From assembly GCA_002842435.1 (NCBI GenBank), contig PHCX01000001.1:1-64000 (forward strand): a DNA stretch of 64,000 nucleotides. The letters run 5' to 3'. Below the pieces are notes generated by a model that saw only the letters and a program-made list of their open reading frames with translations, did no database searches and had not been told where the DNA came from. Below, one piece after another: positions 48,450 through 57,215 of this stretch (position 1 is its first letter; every line of letters begins with the position of its first letter). The position numbers and the translations under genes are program-made. The DNA is from Betaproteobacteria bacterium HGW-Betaproteobacteria-1. GTDB lineage: Bacteria; Pseudomonadota; Gammaproteobacteria; Burkholderiales; Methylophilaceae.

Positions 48450-48964
48450 CCAGACTTTTTGCTCTCTATGGGAAGACCATCAACTGGCTTGGCCTTGGCG
48501 CCTTGATCATACCGCCACTCTTGCTGAGGCTGATACTGGCTTACGAATATGGTGAAGCGGGTTATATGAAATTCTCCGGGGAAAACTGGTTTGCCCACCT
48601 GAGCTTCCCTTTCCCTTTCAATGTTCTGCCGGTTGAACTCAGCTGGCAAATGGCAACCTGGTTCGAATTGATCGGTGCAGCCGCATTGGTTTTAGGACTG
48701 GCAACACGCTTCTTCAGCTTGTCCCTGATCATTCTGACCATCGTGGCGATTGCGTCCGTGCACTGGCCGGAGCAATGGTCCAGCCTGGGTGAGCTATGGA
48801 AAGGTTACACGGTTCTGGATGATGGTTATGGCAACTACAAACTGCCCCTGTTATTCATGCTCATGTTTCTTCCGCTGTTATTTGGCGGAGCAGGCAAGGC
48901 CAGCCTGGATTACCTGATTGCCCGACGCAGCAGCGCCAACAAGTCGCCAACTTCGGCTATATAG
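48446..48964 (+). CDS. DoxX family membrane protein
   Basis: A 172-residue protein with four membrane segments and the DoxX pattern: [20 protein letters not shown] early, then a segment around [20 protein letters not shown], and two later helices. DoxX proteins occur in redox, metal-stress and respiratory clusters, often behind ECF sigma genes; the biochemical role is unclear. Its start overlaps the anti-sigma stop, and its last 8 bp overlap the convergent AraC gene. Confidence 0.9.
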   Translation: MTRLFALYGKTINWLGLGALIIPPLLLRLILAYEYGEAGYMKFSGENWFAHLSFPFPFNVLPVELSWQMATWFELIGAAALVLGLATRFFSLSLIILTIVAIASVHWPEQWSSLGELWKGYTVLDDGYGNYKLPLLFMLMFLPLLFGGAGKASLDYLIARRSSANKSPTSAI

Positions 48965-49877
48965 CGCTGCGGCGACAAGCGCCAGGACTGACGCCCAGAC
49001 ATTTCTTGAAAGCCTTGCCGAACGCGGCTTCGGATTGATAACCGGCTGATTCAGCAATCGCCTGCATGGAAAGATTGCTGGTTTCCAGCATCTTTCGCGC
49101 CTTTTGCATACGCCACATCGTCAGATAGTGCATGGGTGTCTGTCCGGCCAAGGCATGGAAACGTTGAGAGAAAGCCGTGCGGGACATCCCGGCCTCCTGC
49201 GCCAGTGTATCGACTGACCACGAATTTTCCGGCCGCTGATGCATGGCGTTCATCGCCAGCCCAAGTTTTGGATCGGCAATCGCGCCAAGAATCCCGGGGG
49301 GCGTTACTGACTGTTCGATATAGGCCCGCATGATCTGGGTAAACAGCACCTCCACCAGCCTGTTCACAACTGCCGCCGTGCCCGGCCGCGCATGACGAAC
49401 CTCATGGCTGATGAAATTGATCGTGGTCTGCAACCAATTGAGCTCCGTGGCATCCGTTCCCTTCAGATGAATAAATGCCGGCAATGCGTCCAGTAGTGGT
49501 GAGCGCGTCTTCCGGTCGAACTCGAAATAACCGCACAACACATTGGCCGGGCTGCCGCCGCCACCATACCGCACCGGCCCGTAGTTCTCGATAGTCCGGT
49601 CGCCAATCAATTCTGCCGGCGGGATCGCCTTGCTGTCCGGGGCATCCAGAAACAAGTGGGCATGGCCGTGCGGGAACACCACCAGATCCCCCGCATTCAG
49701 GCAGACCGGTTCAGCCTCACCCAGCAGCTTGATCCAGCAGGTGCCACGCGTCACCACATGAAATTCCGCCACCGGCGTTTCACCGATATCCATGCCCCAT
49801 GGCGCCGTCAGCTCGCAGCGGAAATAGATGCCGCCGCCGAGATGCAAGGATCCAAGAATGTCTGTTAGTGCATCCAT
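48957..49877 (-). CDS. AraC family transcriptional regulator with cupin domain
   Basis: A 306-residue regulator: N-terminal cupin_6-like sensor (about 1-190; [32 protein letters not shown]) and C-terminal AraC double helix-turn-helix ([20 protein letters not shown], then [19 protein letters not shown] and [20 protein letters not shown]). Divergent to the AhpD-like gene at 50025, with 147 bp between, so it probably controls that run. Ligand unknown. Confidence 0.92.
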   Translation of the reverse strand: MDALTDILGSLHLGGGIYFRCELTAPWGMDIGETPVAEFHVVTRGTCWIKLLGEAEPVCLNAGDLVVFPHGHAHLFLDAPDSKAIPPAELIGDRTIENYGPVRYGGGGSPANVLCGYFEFDRKTRSPLLDALPAFIHLKGTDATELNWLQTTINFISHEVRHARPGTAAVVNRLVEVLFTQIMRAYIEQSVTPPGILGAIADPKLGLAMNAMHQRPENSWSVDTLAQEAGMSRTAFSQRFHALAGQTPMHYLTMWRMQKARKMLETSNLSMQAIAESAGYQSEAAFGKAFKKCLGVSPGACRRSAI

Positions 49878-50024
49878 ATATTTAATCCAGTACTAATTGA
49901 CATAAATAATGCACTAATCATCATTTTTAATCCACATCAATCTATCTATCATTCAATCCATGCCGATATGCAGTTTTCATCAAACGCATATCCAGCTGTT
50001 CATCCAATCACCAAGGAGAAAATT

Positions 50025-50636
50025 ATGTCGTCCAACTACCAACTTACCCTCGCACCACGTACGGTGCATGACGCCCATCCGCGCGCGAGGATTAACCTGG
50101 AAAGCGCAAAGAACGCATTGGGGTTCATCCCCAATATGTACGCCAATATGGCCAATGCGCCGATTCTGCTGGACAGCTACCTTTACACCTACGGGCTGTT
50201 CCGTCATGAATCCGGGTTCACCCCGGTGGAGCAGGAAGTCGTGTTCCTGACCATCAGCCGCGAGAACGGCTGCCATTACTGCGTCGCCGCACACAGTTTC
50301 GTGGCGGATGCCATGTCCGGGGTGCCGACCGAGGTGACCGATGCCATTCGCGATGGGCGAGAAGTTCCCGACGCGAAACTGCAGGCGTTGAGTGCTTATA
50401 CCAAGGTCGTCCTCAACTCACGCGGCCATCCCTGCCAGGAATCCACCGCAGCCTTCCTGGCAGCCGGGTATACCGAACAGCACATTCTCAACATCGTGCA
50501 GGCGATTGCCGTGAAGGTCATGAGCAACTACGCGAACCATTTGTTCGATACGCCGCTGGATGAGGTATTCACAGGGCGAGCCTGGCAGCCGGCATGTCAG
50601 GCTGCCGCCTGCAGTACCTCTGCGTGCGCGGCTTGA
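50025..50636 (+). CDS. AhpD/carboxymuconolactone decarboxylase-like protein with Cys-rich tail
   Basis: A 203-residue protein of the AhpD-like superfamily. The peroxidase-type motif is complete: ENGCHYCVAAHSFVADAM, with CxxC plus His. FIPNMYANMANAPILLDSYL is the usual N-terminal block. The last 16 residues (QPACQAAACSTSACAA) add three cysteines not typical of the family. The start at 50025 follows AAGGAGA; the 19-codon upstream extension is not supported. First gene of a run divergent to the AraC regulator. Confidence 0.88.
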   Translation: MSSNYQLTLAPRTVHDAHPRARINLESAKNALGFIPNMYANMANAPILLDSYLYTYGLFRHESGFTPVEQEVVFLTISRENGCHYCVAAHSFVADAMSGVPTEVTDAIRDGREVPDAKLQALSAYTKVVLNSRGHPCQESTAAFLAAGYTEQHILNIVQAIAVKVMSNYANHLFDTPLDEVFTGRAWQPACQAAACSTSACAA

Positions 50637-50711
50637 CCGGTAAACCACGTCCGCACGTCATTTCCATGTATTCAGGAAATGACGTGCCCAACACTCAAAA
50701 AGGAAACCACC

Positions 50712-51257
50712 ATGACGATCTCAACCCCATTCGACGTCATGCAACACACCAGGGCGCCATTGCGCCTTGAATTGACAGCCAGATTCCATGTTTCGCCGCA
50801 AAAGCTGTTCGATACCGTTTCAGACCACCATGCCGTGGCCAACTGGGTGCCGCTCATGCGCGCCGTCGCCATGGAGCACAAGAGTAACGGACAATGCGAT
50901 GTCGGCTCCATCCGGCACTGCTCACTGCACGGCATGGGCGGAATCGACGAAACCATTCTCTGGTGGAATCCGCCACACGGCTATGCCTTCCGGGTGGAAG
51001 CCAAATCTAAAATGATGATGCCAACCCGGGACCATGTCTCCGTGATGCTGATCGTACCCACTGCCGATGGTGGTTGTGAATTGACCTGGCGCCACCATTT
51101 CAACTGGCGCGGATTCTTCATGCGTCACATGACTGCGGTCATGTTTCCCATGATGATGCGGAGCGCGCTCGCCAATATCCGCAAGGAACTCGGTGAAGAT
51201 TGTGCCGCCAATCACGCATGTGCCGCTTCAACGTGCCAGAAAGCCGGTTGTAAGTAG
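50712..51257 (+). CDS. SRPBCC family protein with Cys-rich tail
   Basis: A 181-residue START/Bet v1-like (SRPBCC) protein: ARFHVSPQKLFDTVSDHHAV and NWVPLMRAV at the start, then a lipid- or ligand-pocket fold with CELTWRHHFNWRGFFMRHM. Such proteins bind hydrophobic ligands; which one is unknown. The tail (EDCAANHACAASTCQKAGCK) has four cysteines, like the tail of the protein before it. Start follows AAGGAAACC. An AhpD-like gene follows after 121 bp. Confidence 0.85.
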   Translation: MTISTPFDVMQHTRAPLRLELTARFHVSPQKLFDTVSDHHAVANWVPLMRAVAMEHKSNGQCDVGSIRHCSLHGMGGIDETILWWNPPHGYAFRVEAKSKMMMPTRDHVSVMLIVPTADGGCELTWRHHFNWRGFFMRHMTAVMFPMMMRSALANIRKELGEDCAANHACAASTCQKAGCK

Positions 51258-51378
51258 TCCGCATCACAGCCGTTTAATTGCCATTAACCGATGGAATCAG
51301 GGCGATGCACCTTGAAGAAGTTCAAGCACCGGCTGACTGGACTGGCTATTTCCTTACAAGAGCTCAAAGAGATAAAAA

Positions 51379-51900
51379 ATGACACAAGCTACAAGCACCT
51401 TCAACCCTGACCCGACATTGCCGATTCTGCAGGACATACACCACGCCTTCGGCATGGTGCCCAATCTGTTCCGCGCCTACGCAAAACATCCAGCGCTACT
51501 GGAAGCGAACTGGAACAAGGTCAAGGCGGTTCTTCTCGGCGGCGGCATCCGCCGCCATACAAAAGAGATCATGGCGCTGCTGGTATCCATAGACAATGGC
51601 TGCACCTATTGCGTCGCGGCGCATTCAGCGATACTACGAAGCCTGGGCATGGAAAAATCTCACATCGATGCCTTGTTACTGGGACTCTACCCATCCGAGC
51701 TTACCGCTTCCGATGTCGAACTGATCAAATTCGCCCGCAGGGTTAACCTGCACTGGCGTGATATATCCAACGATGATTTGGAGTCCATGAAACAAATGGG
51801 CATCGCCGAAACGGACATCATCGAGACGATAGGAATCGTTGAATTGTTTTCCGGTTTCAACCGCTTTACCCGCACGATGCAGGTCGAAGTGGATTTCTGA
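51379..51900 (+). CDS. AhpD/carboxymuconolactone decarboxylase-like protein
   Basis: A 173-residue AhpD-like protein with DNGCTYCVAAHSAILRSLG (CxxC and His) and the N-terminal FGMVPNLFRAYAKHPALLEA. Second such protein within 2 kb but without a Cys tail. The catalytic cysteines suggest a peroxide- or thiol-linked role; substrate not shown. An NrtS-like gene follows 3 bp later. Confidence 0.88.
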   Translation: MTQATSTFNPDPTLPILQDIHHAFGMVPNLFRAYAKHPALLEANWNKVKAVLLGGGIRRHTKEIMALLVSIDNGCTYCVAAHSAILRSLGMEKSHIDALLLGLYPSELTASDVELIKFARRVNLHWRDISNDDLESMKQMGIAETDIIETIGIVELFSGFNRFTRTMQVEVDF

Positions 51901-51903
51901 TCA

Positions 51904-52110
51904 ATGAAACCCGGCCACCGGCAAATAGTCTCGAATGCACTCCGCATTTCAGCCGTGGTCGGGGCGCTGCTGAACATCATCAATCAGGGCGGGGATATGC
52001 TGGAAGGCCGCGTTTCATGGCTGCATTTTGTGCTCAACTTCCTGCTCCCCTTCGCTGTAGCCACATACAGTGGGTTTACCGCACATCACGATCAACCTGA
52101 CGACAGGTGA
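51904..52110 (+). CDS. NrtS-like small membrane protein
   Basis: A 68-residue protein with two hydrophobic stretches (RISAVVGALLNIINQGGDML and LHFVLNFLLPFAVATYSGFT), matching in size and pattern the NrtS family of small nitrate/nitrite transport-related proteins. No nitrate gene is near, so the transport role is uncertain. It lies 3 bp after the AhpD-like gene and touches the HD-GYP gene. Confidence 0.65.
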   Translation: MKPGHRQIVSNALRISAVVGALLNIINQGGDMLEGRVSWLHFVLNFLLPFAVATYSGFTAHHDQPDDR

Positions 52111-52115
52111 CTACC

Positions 52116-52964
52116 ATGAACCACGCCGAACATTTACTGAAAAGCCTCTTCGTCATGGCCTCTATGGTAGAGGCGAGAGATCCCTATACGGGTGGTCACT
52201 TGTGGCGCGTCTCCCAGTTCAGCCGCATCCTGGCCAAGGATGGTGGCTTGCCCGCAAATGAAGTATCCAGAATCGCGCTAGGCGGTTTTCTGCATGATCT
52301 AGGCAAAATCAGCGTACCTGACGCAATCCTCAACAAACCGGACAAACTGACTGCCGAAGAATATGAGGTCATCAAGACACACCCCGAGGTCGGTAGCCGC
52401 CTACTGGCCGACCACCCACTGGCCGAGCTGGCGCGTAGCGCCATCCTCTCACATCATGAAACGCCTGACGGACGCGGTTACCCGCATGGCCTGTCCGGTC
52501 CTGCCATTAGCGTGGATGCCAGCATCGTCGGCATTTGTGACGCCTTTGACGCCATGACCAGCACTCGCCCATATCGCAAGGGCATGCCGACCGGAAAGGC
52601 GCTAGGCATTATCCAGGAGAACCTGGGCAGGCAATTCCATGCAGCATGGGGGCAACGGTTCGTCCGGCTGGGGGAAAGTGGAAAATTGGATCACATTATT
52701 GGTCACAGCGAGCAGGGCATCCCATTGCAGACATGTCCCATGTGCGGACCAACCATCGTCATTAACCGCCGCCATTTGCATGGCGACCATGTGTATTGCC
52801 GGTCTTGCGGGGGCGAAGCCTCCGTGGACAGGAGCGGTGGCCGACTCTCGATCGCACCAACAGGTAGACGCGGCAGCATGCGCGATCTTGAACCCGAGAT
52901 TGACAGCAACCTGCTGGATGAACTGGTCAGGGGAAGCAGCCGCCATCTGGCTCTAGCGGTGTGA
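52116..52964 (+). CDS. HD-GYP domain phosphodiesterase with C-terminal zinc ribbon
   Basis: A 282-residue protein with a complete HD-GYP domain: MVEARDPYTGGHLWRVSQFS, FLHDLGKISVPDAILNKP, LSHHETPDGRGYPHGLSG and CDAFDAMTSTRPYRKG. HD-GYP proteins hydrolyse cyclic-di-GMP. A C-terminal addition has CPMC and CRSC pairs 25 residues apart, a zinc ribbon, and a polar tail. No receiver domain. The ATG at 52116 is preferred to a GTG at 52107 that overlaps the previous stop. Convergent with the next gene. Confidence 0.9.
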   Translation: MNHAEHLLKSLFVMASMVEARDPYTGGHLWRVSQFSRILAKDGGLPANEVSRIALGGFLHDLGKISVPDAILNKPDKLTAEEYEVIKTHPEVGSRLLADHPLAELARSAILSHHETPDGRGYPHGLSGPAISVDASIVGICDAFDAMTSTRPYRKGMPTGKALGIIQENLGRQFHAAWGQRFVRLGESGKLDHIIGHSEQGIPLQTCPMCGPTIVINRRHLHGDHVYCRSCGGEASVDRSGGRLSIAPTGRRGSMRDLEPEIDSNLLDELVRGSSRHLALAV

Positions 52965-52968
52965 GAAC

Positions 52969-53694
52969 TTATCTGGCCATAGATACTGGCTCCAGCGCCT
53001 GCACAATGGATTTTATCTGCTGTTCAACGCTGATTGGAGCATAGCCGGTCAACTCCAGCCCCCTATCCTCAAAGACGTCGTTTTCCGGATTTCTGTCTAT
53101 CCATTCCCCTACGACCTGATCACGTGTCTTTAATAGATCTTCAATTTGTGGCCGGAACAAGGTCAGCATGGATGATATCCAGATGTTCACCGGCCATGAT
53201 GGCCAGGCGTGGTCGATATGAAAACGATCCAGCATCCTGATGACATCATGCGCCGGGTACCAGGTCTCGCCGGTCACCCAGCGATTGGTGGCAAACAACC
53301 CCACCGGGAAACCGTAGACATCCATCGAGATACCGATCAGGTGGGATAGCGCATCCTGGCCTCGCGGCCAGGGTTCATCTCCCACGTAGTCCAGTGGCTG
53401 CACCTTCTCGGGCATTCCGGACTGTCGCAGAAAGGTATGAAAATGACCATGCTCACCAGCCTCGACACGGTGGGCATGGTAGTAGTACTGACTGTGAGTC
53501 TCCATGTCGAACACGTCATCCCGGGGATAATGCTCAAATTCGATGAAATCGCCCTGCTCACGCAGCACTTCACTGACGATATTCATCCCGGCCTTGCCCA
53601 GAACCCGATAACACTCCAGCACTCGCGCACCGGCATCCGCCATGCGCTCAAGCTGGGTACGCGGCAGCATTGAGAAATCAATGGTCTCCATCAT
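52969..53694 (-). CDS. Conserved uncharacterised protein (possibly DUF6969)
   Basis: A 241-residue soluble protein, with a possible 17-residue longer form from 53745. It has a striking run of His, Tyr and acidic residues: EFEHYPRDDVFDMETHSQYY, YHAHRVEAGEHGHFHTFLR, and later NRWVTGETWYPAHDVIRMLD. The spaced HYPRDD, HSQYYYHAH and EHGHFH motifs look like a metal site, which is inference. I believe it belongs to a family recently numbered DUF6969 but cannot verify this. It follows the repeat cytochrome gene on the same strand. Confidence 0.75.
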   Translation of the reverse strand: MMETIDFSMLPRTQLERMADAGARVLECYRVLGKAGMNIVSEVLREQGDFIEFEHYPRDDVFDMETHSQYYYHAHRVEAGEHGHFHTFLRQSGMPEKVQPLDYVGDEPWPRGQDALSHLIGISMDVYGFPVGLFATNRWVTGETWYPAHDVIRMLDRFHIDHAWPSWPVNIWISSMLTLFRPQIEDLLKTRDQVVGEWIDRNPENDVFEDRGLELTGYAPISVEQQIKSIVQALEPVSMAR

Positions 53695-53776
53695 GGCCCC
53701 AAAATTATGGGCGATGAACCCAACGCGCAGCCCCACCGCCCACAAAACATCATTATTACTTCTTTAAATCACCAAT

Positions 53777-54538
53777 CTAGTGAGCGGCACAAGGATTCTT
53801 TGCCTTGCACGGATTCTTTGCCTTGCACGGGTTCTTTGCCTTGCACGGGTTCTTGGCTGCGCAGGGGTTTTTACCGGCACAAGGGTTCGCGACAGGCGCA
53901 CAGGCGCCACAACCCTTTGCCTTTGCCGAGCAGGGGTTCCCGGCAGCACAGGGATTGGCTGTTGCCTTGCCCGGCTTGAAATTCTTCTGCACCTCTGCCG
54001 TATAAGCCGTCAACGCCGCAAGCTCCCGGGAATTCCAGGGCAAGGGCTGTGCCTGCATCGGCTTGACCATGCAGAACTGCACCATCTCTTCCAGAGTGAT
54101 CGATTGCAGGCCGGCGTTATCGACCGCCATTTGTACGCGATGCGGATAGGGCTTGGCAAAATCAGGCTGGAACATCGTTCCGCCGGTATGGCAGGTCGCG
54201 CAGGAAATGGTTTTGGAACCACTCAACCTGGGATTGTTCCAGAGGCGCTCGCCTTCCTTGACCAGCGTCGGCTTGTCGCCCTGATAAGGCTTGGTGCCCT
54301 TGGGGCGAAGAACCAGCTTGGGATCGATACGATCACCCGCTGCACACGGGTTCTTGGCACCGCACGGGTTCTTCGCGGCACAAGGATTCTTGGCCGCACA
54401 TGGGCTGCACGGGTTCTGCCGCGACCTTGGTGTACATGGGGCGCAGCGCGCGGCAAGGGCGGGAACCGGCATGGCGATCACAGCGCTCAATAGCCCGGTA
54501 AGTACGGCTGCTCTCAATTGTTTGGCTTGCGTGTTCAT
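53777..54538 (-). CDS. Monohaem cytochrome c with Asn-Pro-Cys repeats
   Basis: A 253-residue secreted protein. A signal peptide ends near PALAA. The haem-binding motif is C113-A-T-C-H117, with Met157 or Met161 as possible sixth ligand, in a class I cytochrome c-like domain (EGERLWNNPRLSG ... LPWNSRELAALTAYT). The haem domain is flanked by tandem hexapeptides of type NPC(A/K)AK: four NPC units before it (residues 42-67) and eight after it (195-253), giving 12 NPC units. The 18-bp DNA repeats for the three KAK units are nearly identical, so the tract may vary in length. The repeats are likely metal- or thiol-active; that is inference. RBS is GGGAG. Confidence 0.85.
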   Translation of the reverse strand: MNTQAKQLRAAVLTGLLSAVIAMPVPALAARCAPCTPRSRQNPCSPCAAKNPCAAKNPCGAKNPCAAGDRIDPKLVLRPKGTKPYQGDKPTLVKEGERLWNNPRLSGSKTISCATCHTGGTMFQPDFAKPYPHRVQMAVDNAGLQSITLEEMVQFCMVKPMQAQPLPWNSRELAALTAYTAEVQKNFKPGKATANPCAAGNPCSAKAKGCGACAPVANPCAGKNPCAAKNPCKAKNPCKAKNPCKAKNPCAAH

Positions 54539-54574
54539 GGCAAATCTCCCGTTCTGAATGTGGTTAACAGAATC

Positions 54575-54596
54575 ACGGCATGTCTGTTCATGCCGT
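54575..54596. other. Inverted repeat upstream of the cytochrome gene
   Basis: ACGGCATG-6-CATGCCGT, 8-bp perfect arms, centred 48 bp before the cytochrome start. It could be a regulator binding site for that gene or a hairpin ending the DUF1348 gene to the right; no U run supports the latter. Confidence 0.35.
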
Positions 54597-54647
54597 CACT
54601 ACTGAGTTAAACGGGATGGCATCGGAATACTTACAATTCGCTGTTAT

Positions 54648-55121
54648 TCACAACCCCAGGTCACTCAAACCGGGGTGATCGTCGGGCCGGCGACCCAATG
54701 GCCAAAAGAACAGACGTTGCTCTTGTTTGATTGGCAGGTCGTTGATGCTGGCAAAGCGGCGTTGCATGAAACCTTGTGCGTTGAATTCCCAGTTTTCGTT
54801 GCCGTAACTGCGGAACCACTGTCCTGAATCGTCATGCCATTCATAAGCAAAGCGAACGGCGATGCGGTTATCGGTAAACGCCCATAACTCCTTGATCAAG
54901 CGATAATCCAGCTCCTTTCCCCATTTACGCTGCAAAAGCTGCCGAACTTGCTCGCGTCCTTGCGGAAACTCGGCGCGGTTGCGCCAGAGTGTGTCTTCGG
55001 TATAAACCAGCGCGACGCGGTCCGGGTCGCGCGAGTTCCAGGCATCTTCGGCCAGGCGCACTTTCTGCGCCGCGGTTTCGACGGTAAATGGCGGAACGGG
55101 AGCTTTGATTTCTTCGGTCAT
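54648..55121 (-). CDS. NTF2-like DUF1348 family protein
   Basis: A 157-residue SnoaL/NTF2-fold protein. The family pattern is clear: [60 protein letters not shown] and the end [11 protein letters not shown]. Function of the family is unknown. The start at 55121 follows GGAG; an upstream frame overlapping the GST gene is not supported. Last gene of the LysR-linked set. Confidence 0.88.
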   Translation of the reverse strand: MTEEIKAPVPPFTVETAAQKVRLAEDAWNSRDPDRVALVYTEDTLWRNRAEFPQGREQVRQLLQRKWGKELDYRLIKELWAFTDNRIAVRFAYEWHDDSGQWFRSYGNENWEFNAQGFMQRRFASINDLPIKQEQRLFFWPLGRRPDDHPGLSDLGL

Positions 55122-55153
55122 GATTTTTTCTCCGTTTTTGAATGGTGTGTGAG

Positions 55154-55768
55154 TCAAGCCTGCCACATGCCCGGCATAGGAACATAACCAGGCAAGACGC
55201 GGATGCGATGAAACCAGTCGACAATATTGGGGTAAGCGCCAATGTCGATACCGCCCTCCGGCGCCAGCGCCAAATAGGGATAGACGGCAATATCGGCGAT
55301 GGATACCGAATCGCCGACCAGCCAATCGCTGCTTCGCAGGTGGCGATCGATAATGCCCAGCACTTTATCGGCGGTTTGCCGAGTTTTTGAAATATCGATA
55401 TCGCGACCGAATTTATGATGTGCTCGCAACAAGGCCGGACCGTTAGCAATTTCGTTGGCGGCGGTCGATAACCAGGCCGCAATTTGCGCCAGTTGGTAGG
55501 CATCGCCTGGCCACCATTGTTCGCCACTGTATGATTCACCACTGTAGCGTTTGGCCAGATAAACCAGAATGGCCTGGCTGTCGCGGATGATCAGGCCATC
55601 GTCATCCAGCACCGGCGCTTGACCGAACGGGTTGCGTTGCAAATAGTCAGGACTATGCTGTTCGCCGCTTGCCAAATCGACAGTCCGATGAGGTAGCGCC
55701 AAGAAACTCAGCATTAGGCGGACTTTATGGCAGTTGCCGGATAGCGGCATGTTGTAAAGTGTAATCAT
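55154..55768 (-). CDS. Glutathione S-transferase family protein
   Basis: A 204-residue GST: thioredoxin-like N-domain ([40 protein letters not shown]) and all-helical C-domain ([20 protein letters not shown]). The start at 55768 follows AGGGAG. It lies 13 bp after the PNPOx-reductase gene. Confidence 0.93.
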   Translation of the reverse strand: MITLYNMPLSGNCHKVRLMLSFLALPHRTVDLASGEQHSPDYLQRNPFGQAPVLDDDGLIIRDSQAILVYLAKRYSGESYSGEQWWPGDAYQLAQIAAWLSTAANEIANGPALLRAHHKFGRDIDISKTRQTADKVLGIIDRHLRSSDWLVGDSVSIADIAVYPYLALAPEGGIDIGAYPNIVDWFHRIRVLPGYVPMPGMWQA

Positions 55769-55781
55769 GGCATTCTCCCTG

Positions 55782-57065
55782 TCAGGTGAAACTTTCCGAC
55801 TGCAGGCGTTCTTCGGCAATGCCGAGACGACGAGCGGTCTGGCGCACGGCGTCGATCAAGCGGGCTGGGCCGCAAACGTAAATGATGGTATCGGCAGATA
55901 AGTTGTTCAACAACACCGACACGTCCAGCCGGGTTGGCGTTGGCGTCTCGCTGAAATAAAACCGGCATTGATTGGGGAAATGCCGCCGCATGTCTTCGAT
56001 AAACGCCATTTGCTCCGGCGTCCGGCCAGTGTAATGCAGTTGGAAATCCACACCGCGCGTCATCAACTCCCCTGCCATCGCCTTGATCGGCGTGATGCCG
56101 ATACCACCAGCAATCAATAACGCCGGACGGCCGTCGTCGTGCAATGGGAAATGGTTTTCCGGCGCATCAACGTTGAGGCGAGTGCCAATTTGCCAGCCGT
56201 CATGCAAGGCTTGCGAGCCGCCTTCGCCATCGTCGACACGCAACACCGCAATGCGGTATTGGCCAGGCTGGTCCGCTGTGTCGGTCAGCGAATAGGCGCG
56301 CGAGGTAACGCTACCGTCGGGCATCGCAATCGGCACCTGCAGATGCGCGCCGGCCCGATATGCCAGCAGCTGTTCGCCATTGGCATGGCGCAATTCGTAA
56401 GCGCGAATGCGCGGCGTCAGTTGCCGGATCCCGACTATCGTCAATGGCAATGCGCCGTCACCCAAAACTTCCGACGCTTGCCGTTCTATCGCTGGTTGCC
56501 GTTGACGAGCTTGAACGAGCAGAGCTTCAACCTCTTTTTGGCTGTAGCGCGGCGTGATGTACTTGGGGCAATTCCAGTCGAAGGCTTCAACCTGGATAAC
56601 GATGCCACGCTCAACCGGGGCCCGAGAGTCCGGCGATTCCAGTTGCGCCAGCAATGCTGGCTCGGTGCGTTCATCCACCGCTCGCGCCCTCCCCCATATT
56701 TTCAGGCGCCGCCGCTGCGGATAGTCCATCAGCAGCAAACTCACCCGGTCATCCCCGCGTAAATTGCCAACTGAAATGTATTGGCGGTTGCCGCTGAAAT
56801 CAGCATAGCCAATGGTATGGTCATCCAGCACTTTCAGGAATCCCGCCGGGCCGCCGCGATGCTGCACATAGGGCCAGCCGGTCTGGCTCACAGTGGCTTG
56901 ATAAAAGCTGTCGCGCTCGGCAATAAAGGCTTGCTCGACAGCGCCCAGTGCCGCTTCCTCGGTCTCGCCGAGTTCCGCTGACCGATACGCGGCGCGACTA
57001 CCCATTTCGGCTTGTACTGCCTGCACGTTCGGGGTGAAACTGATGTTGGCAAAAGCGCGGGCCAT
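55782..57065 (-). CDS. Pyridoxamine oxidase-like/ferredoxin-reductase fusion
   Basis: A 427-residue fusion. The N-terminal half (about 30-200) is a pyridoxamine 5'-phosphate oxidase-like flavin-binding split barrel (YVQHRGGPAGFLKVLDDHTI, FSGNRQYISVGNL, RVSLLLMDYPQRRRLKIWGR). The C-terminal half (about 205-427) is a ferredoxin-NADP reductase-like module with the FAD motif RAYSLTDT and nucleotide motif LLIAGGIGITPIKAM, ending YVCGPARLIDAV. No ferredoxin domain follows. Such fusions are usually oxidoreductases of unknown substrate. RBS is AGGAG. Confidence 0.9.
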   Translation of the reverse strand: MARAFANISFTPNVQAVQAEMGSRAAYRSAELGETEEAALGAVEQAFIAERDSFYQATVSQTGWPYVQHRGGPAGFLKVLDDHTIGYADFSGNRQYISVGNLRGDDRVSLLLMDYPQRRRLKIWGRARAVDERTEPALLAQLESPDSRAPVERGIVIQVEAFDWNCPKYITPRYSQKEVEALLVQARQRQPAIERQASEVLGDGALPLTIVGIRQLTPRIRAYELRHANGEQLLAYRAGAHLQVPIAMPDGSVTSRAYSLTDTADQPGQYRIAVLRVDDGEGGSQALHDGWQIGTRLNVDAPENHFPLHDDGRPALLIAGGIGITPIKAMAGELMTRGVDFQLHYTGRTPEQMAFIEDMRRHFPNQCRFYFSETPTPTRLDVSVLLNNLSADTIIYVCGPARLIDAVRQTARRLGIAEERLQSESFT

Positions 57066-57215
57066 GACCTTGCTCCTGAATCAAGATTGAAACATTGGCA
57101 TTAACTGTGACACTGCATCCAGCCGCCTTGAATATCCATAAAGCTGCAATACATTATTCCGTTCGGCACAAGAACCCGGGCGCAAGTCCATGCTTGAACC
57201 TGGCCCGGTTCAATA

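Noticed and set aside
53800..53880. 18-bp tandem repeats considered as a CRISPR array
   Set aside because: Units are contiguous, in frame, without spacers, and encode the NPC hexapeptides.
53780..54493. Plus-strand frame rich in repeats over the cytochrome gene
   Set aside because: It is the complement of the NPC repeats; the minus-strand gene has signal peptide, haem motif and ribosome site.
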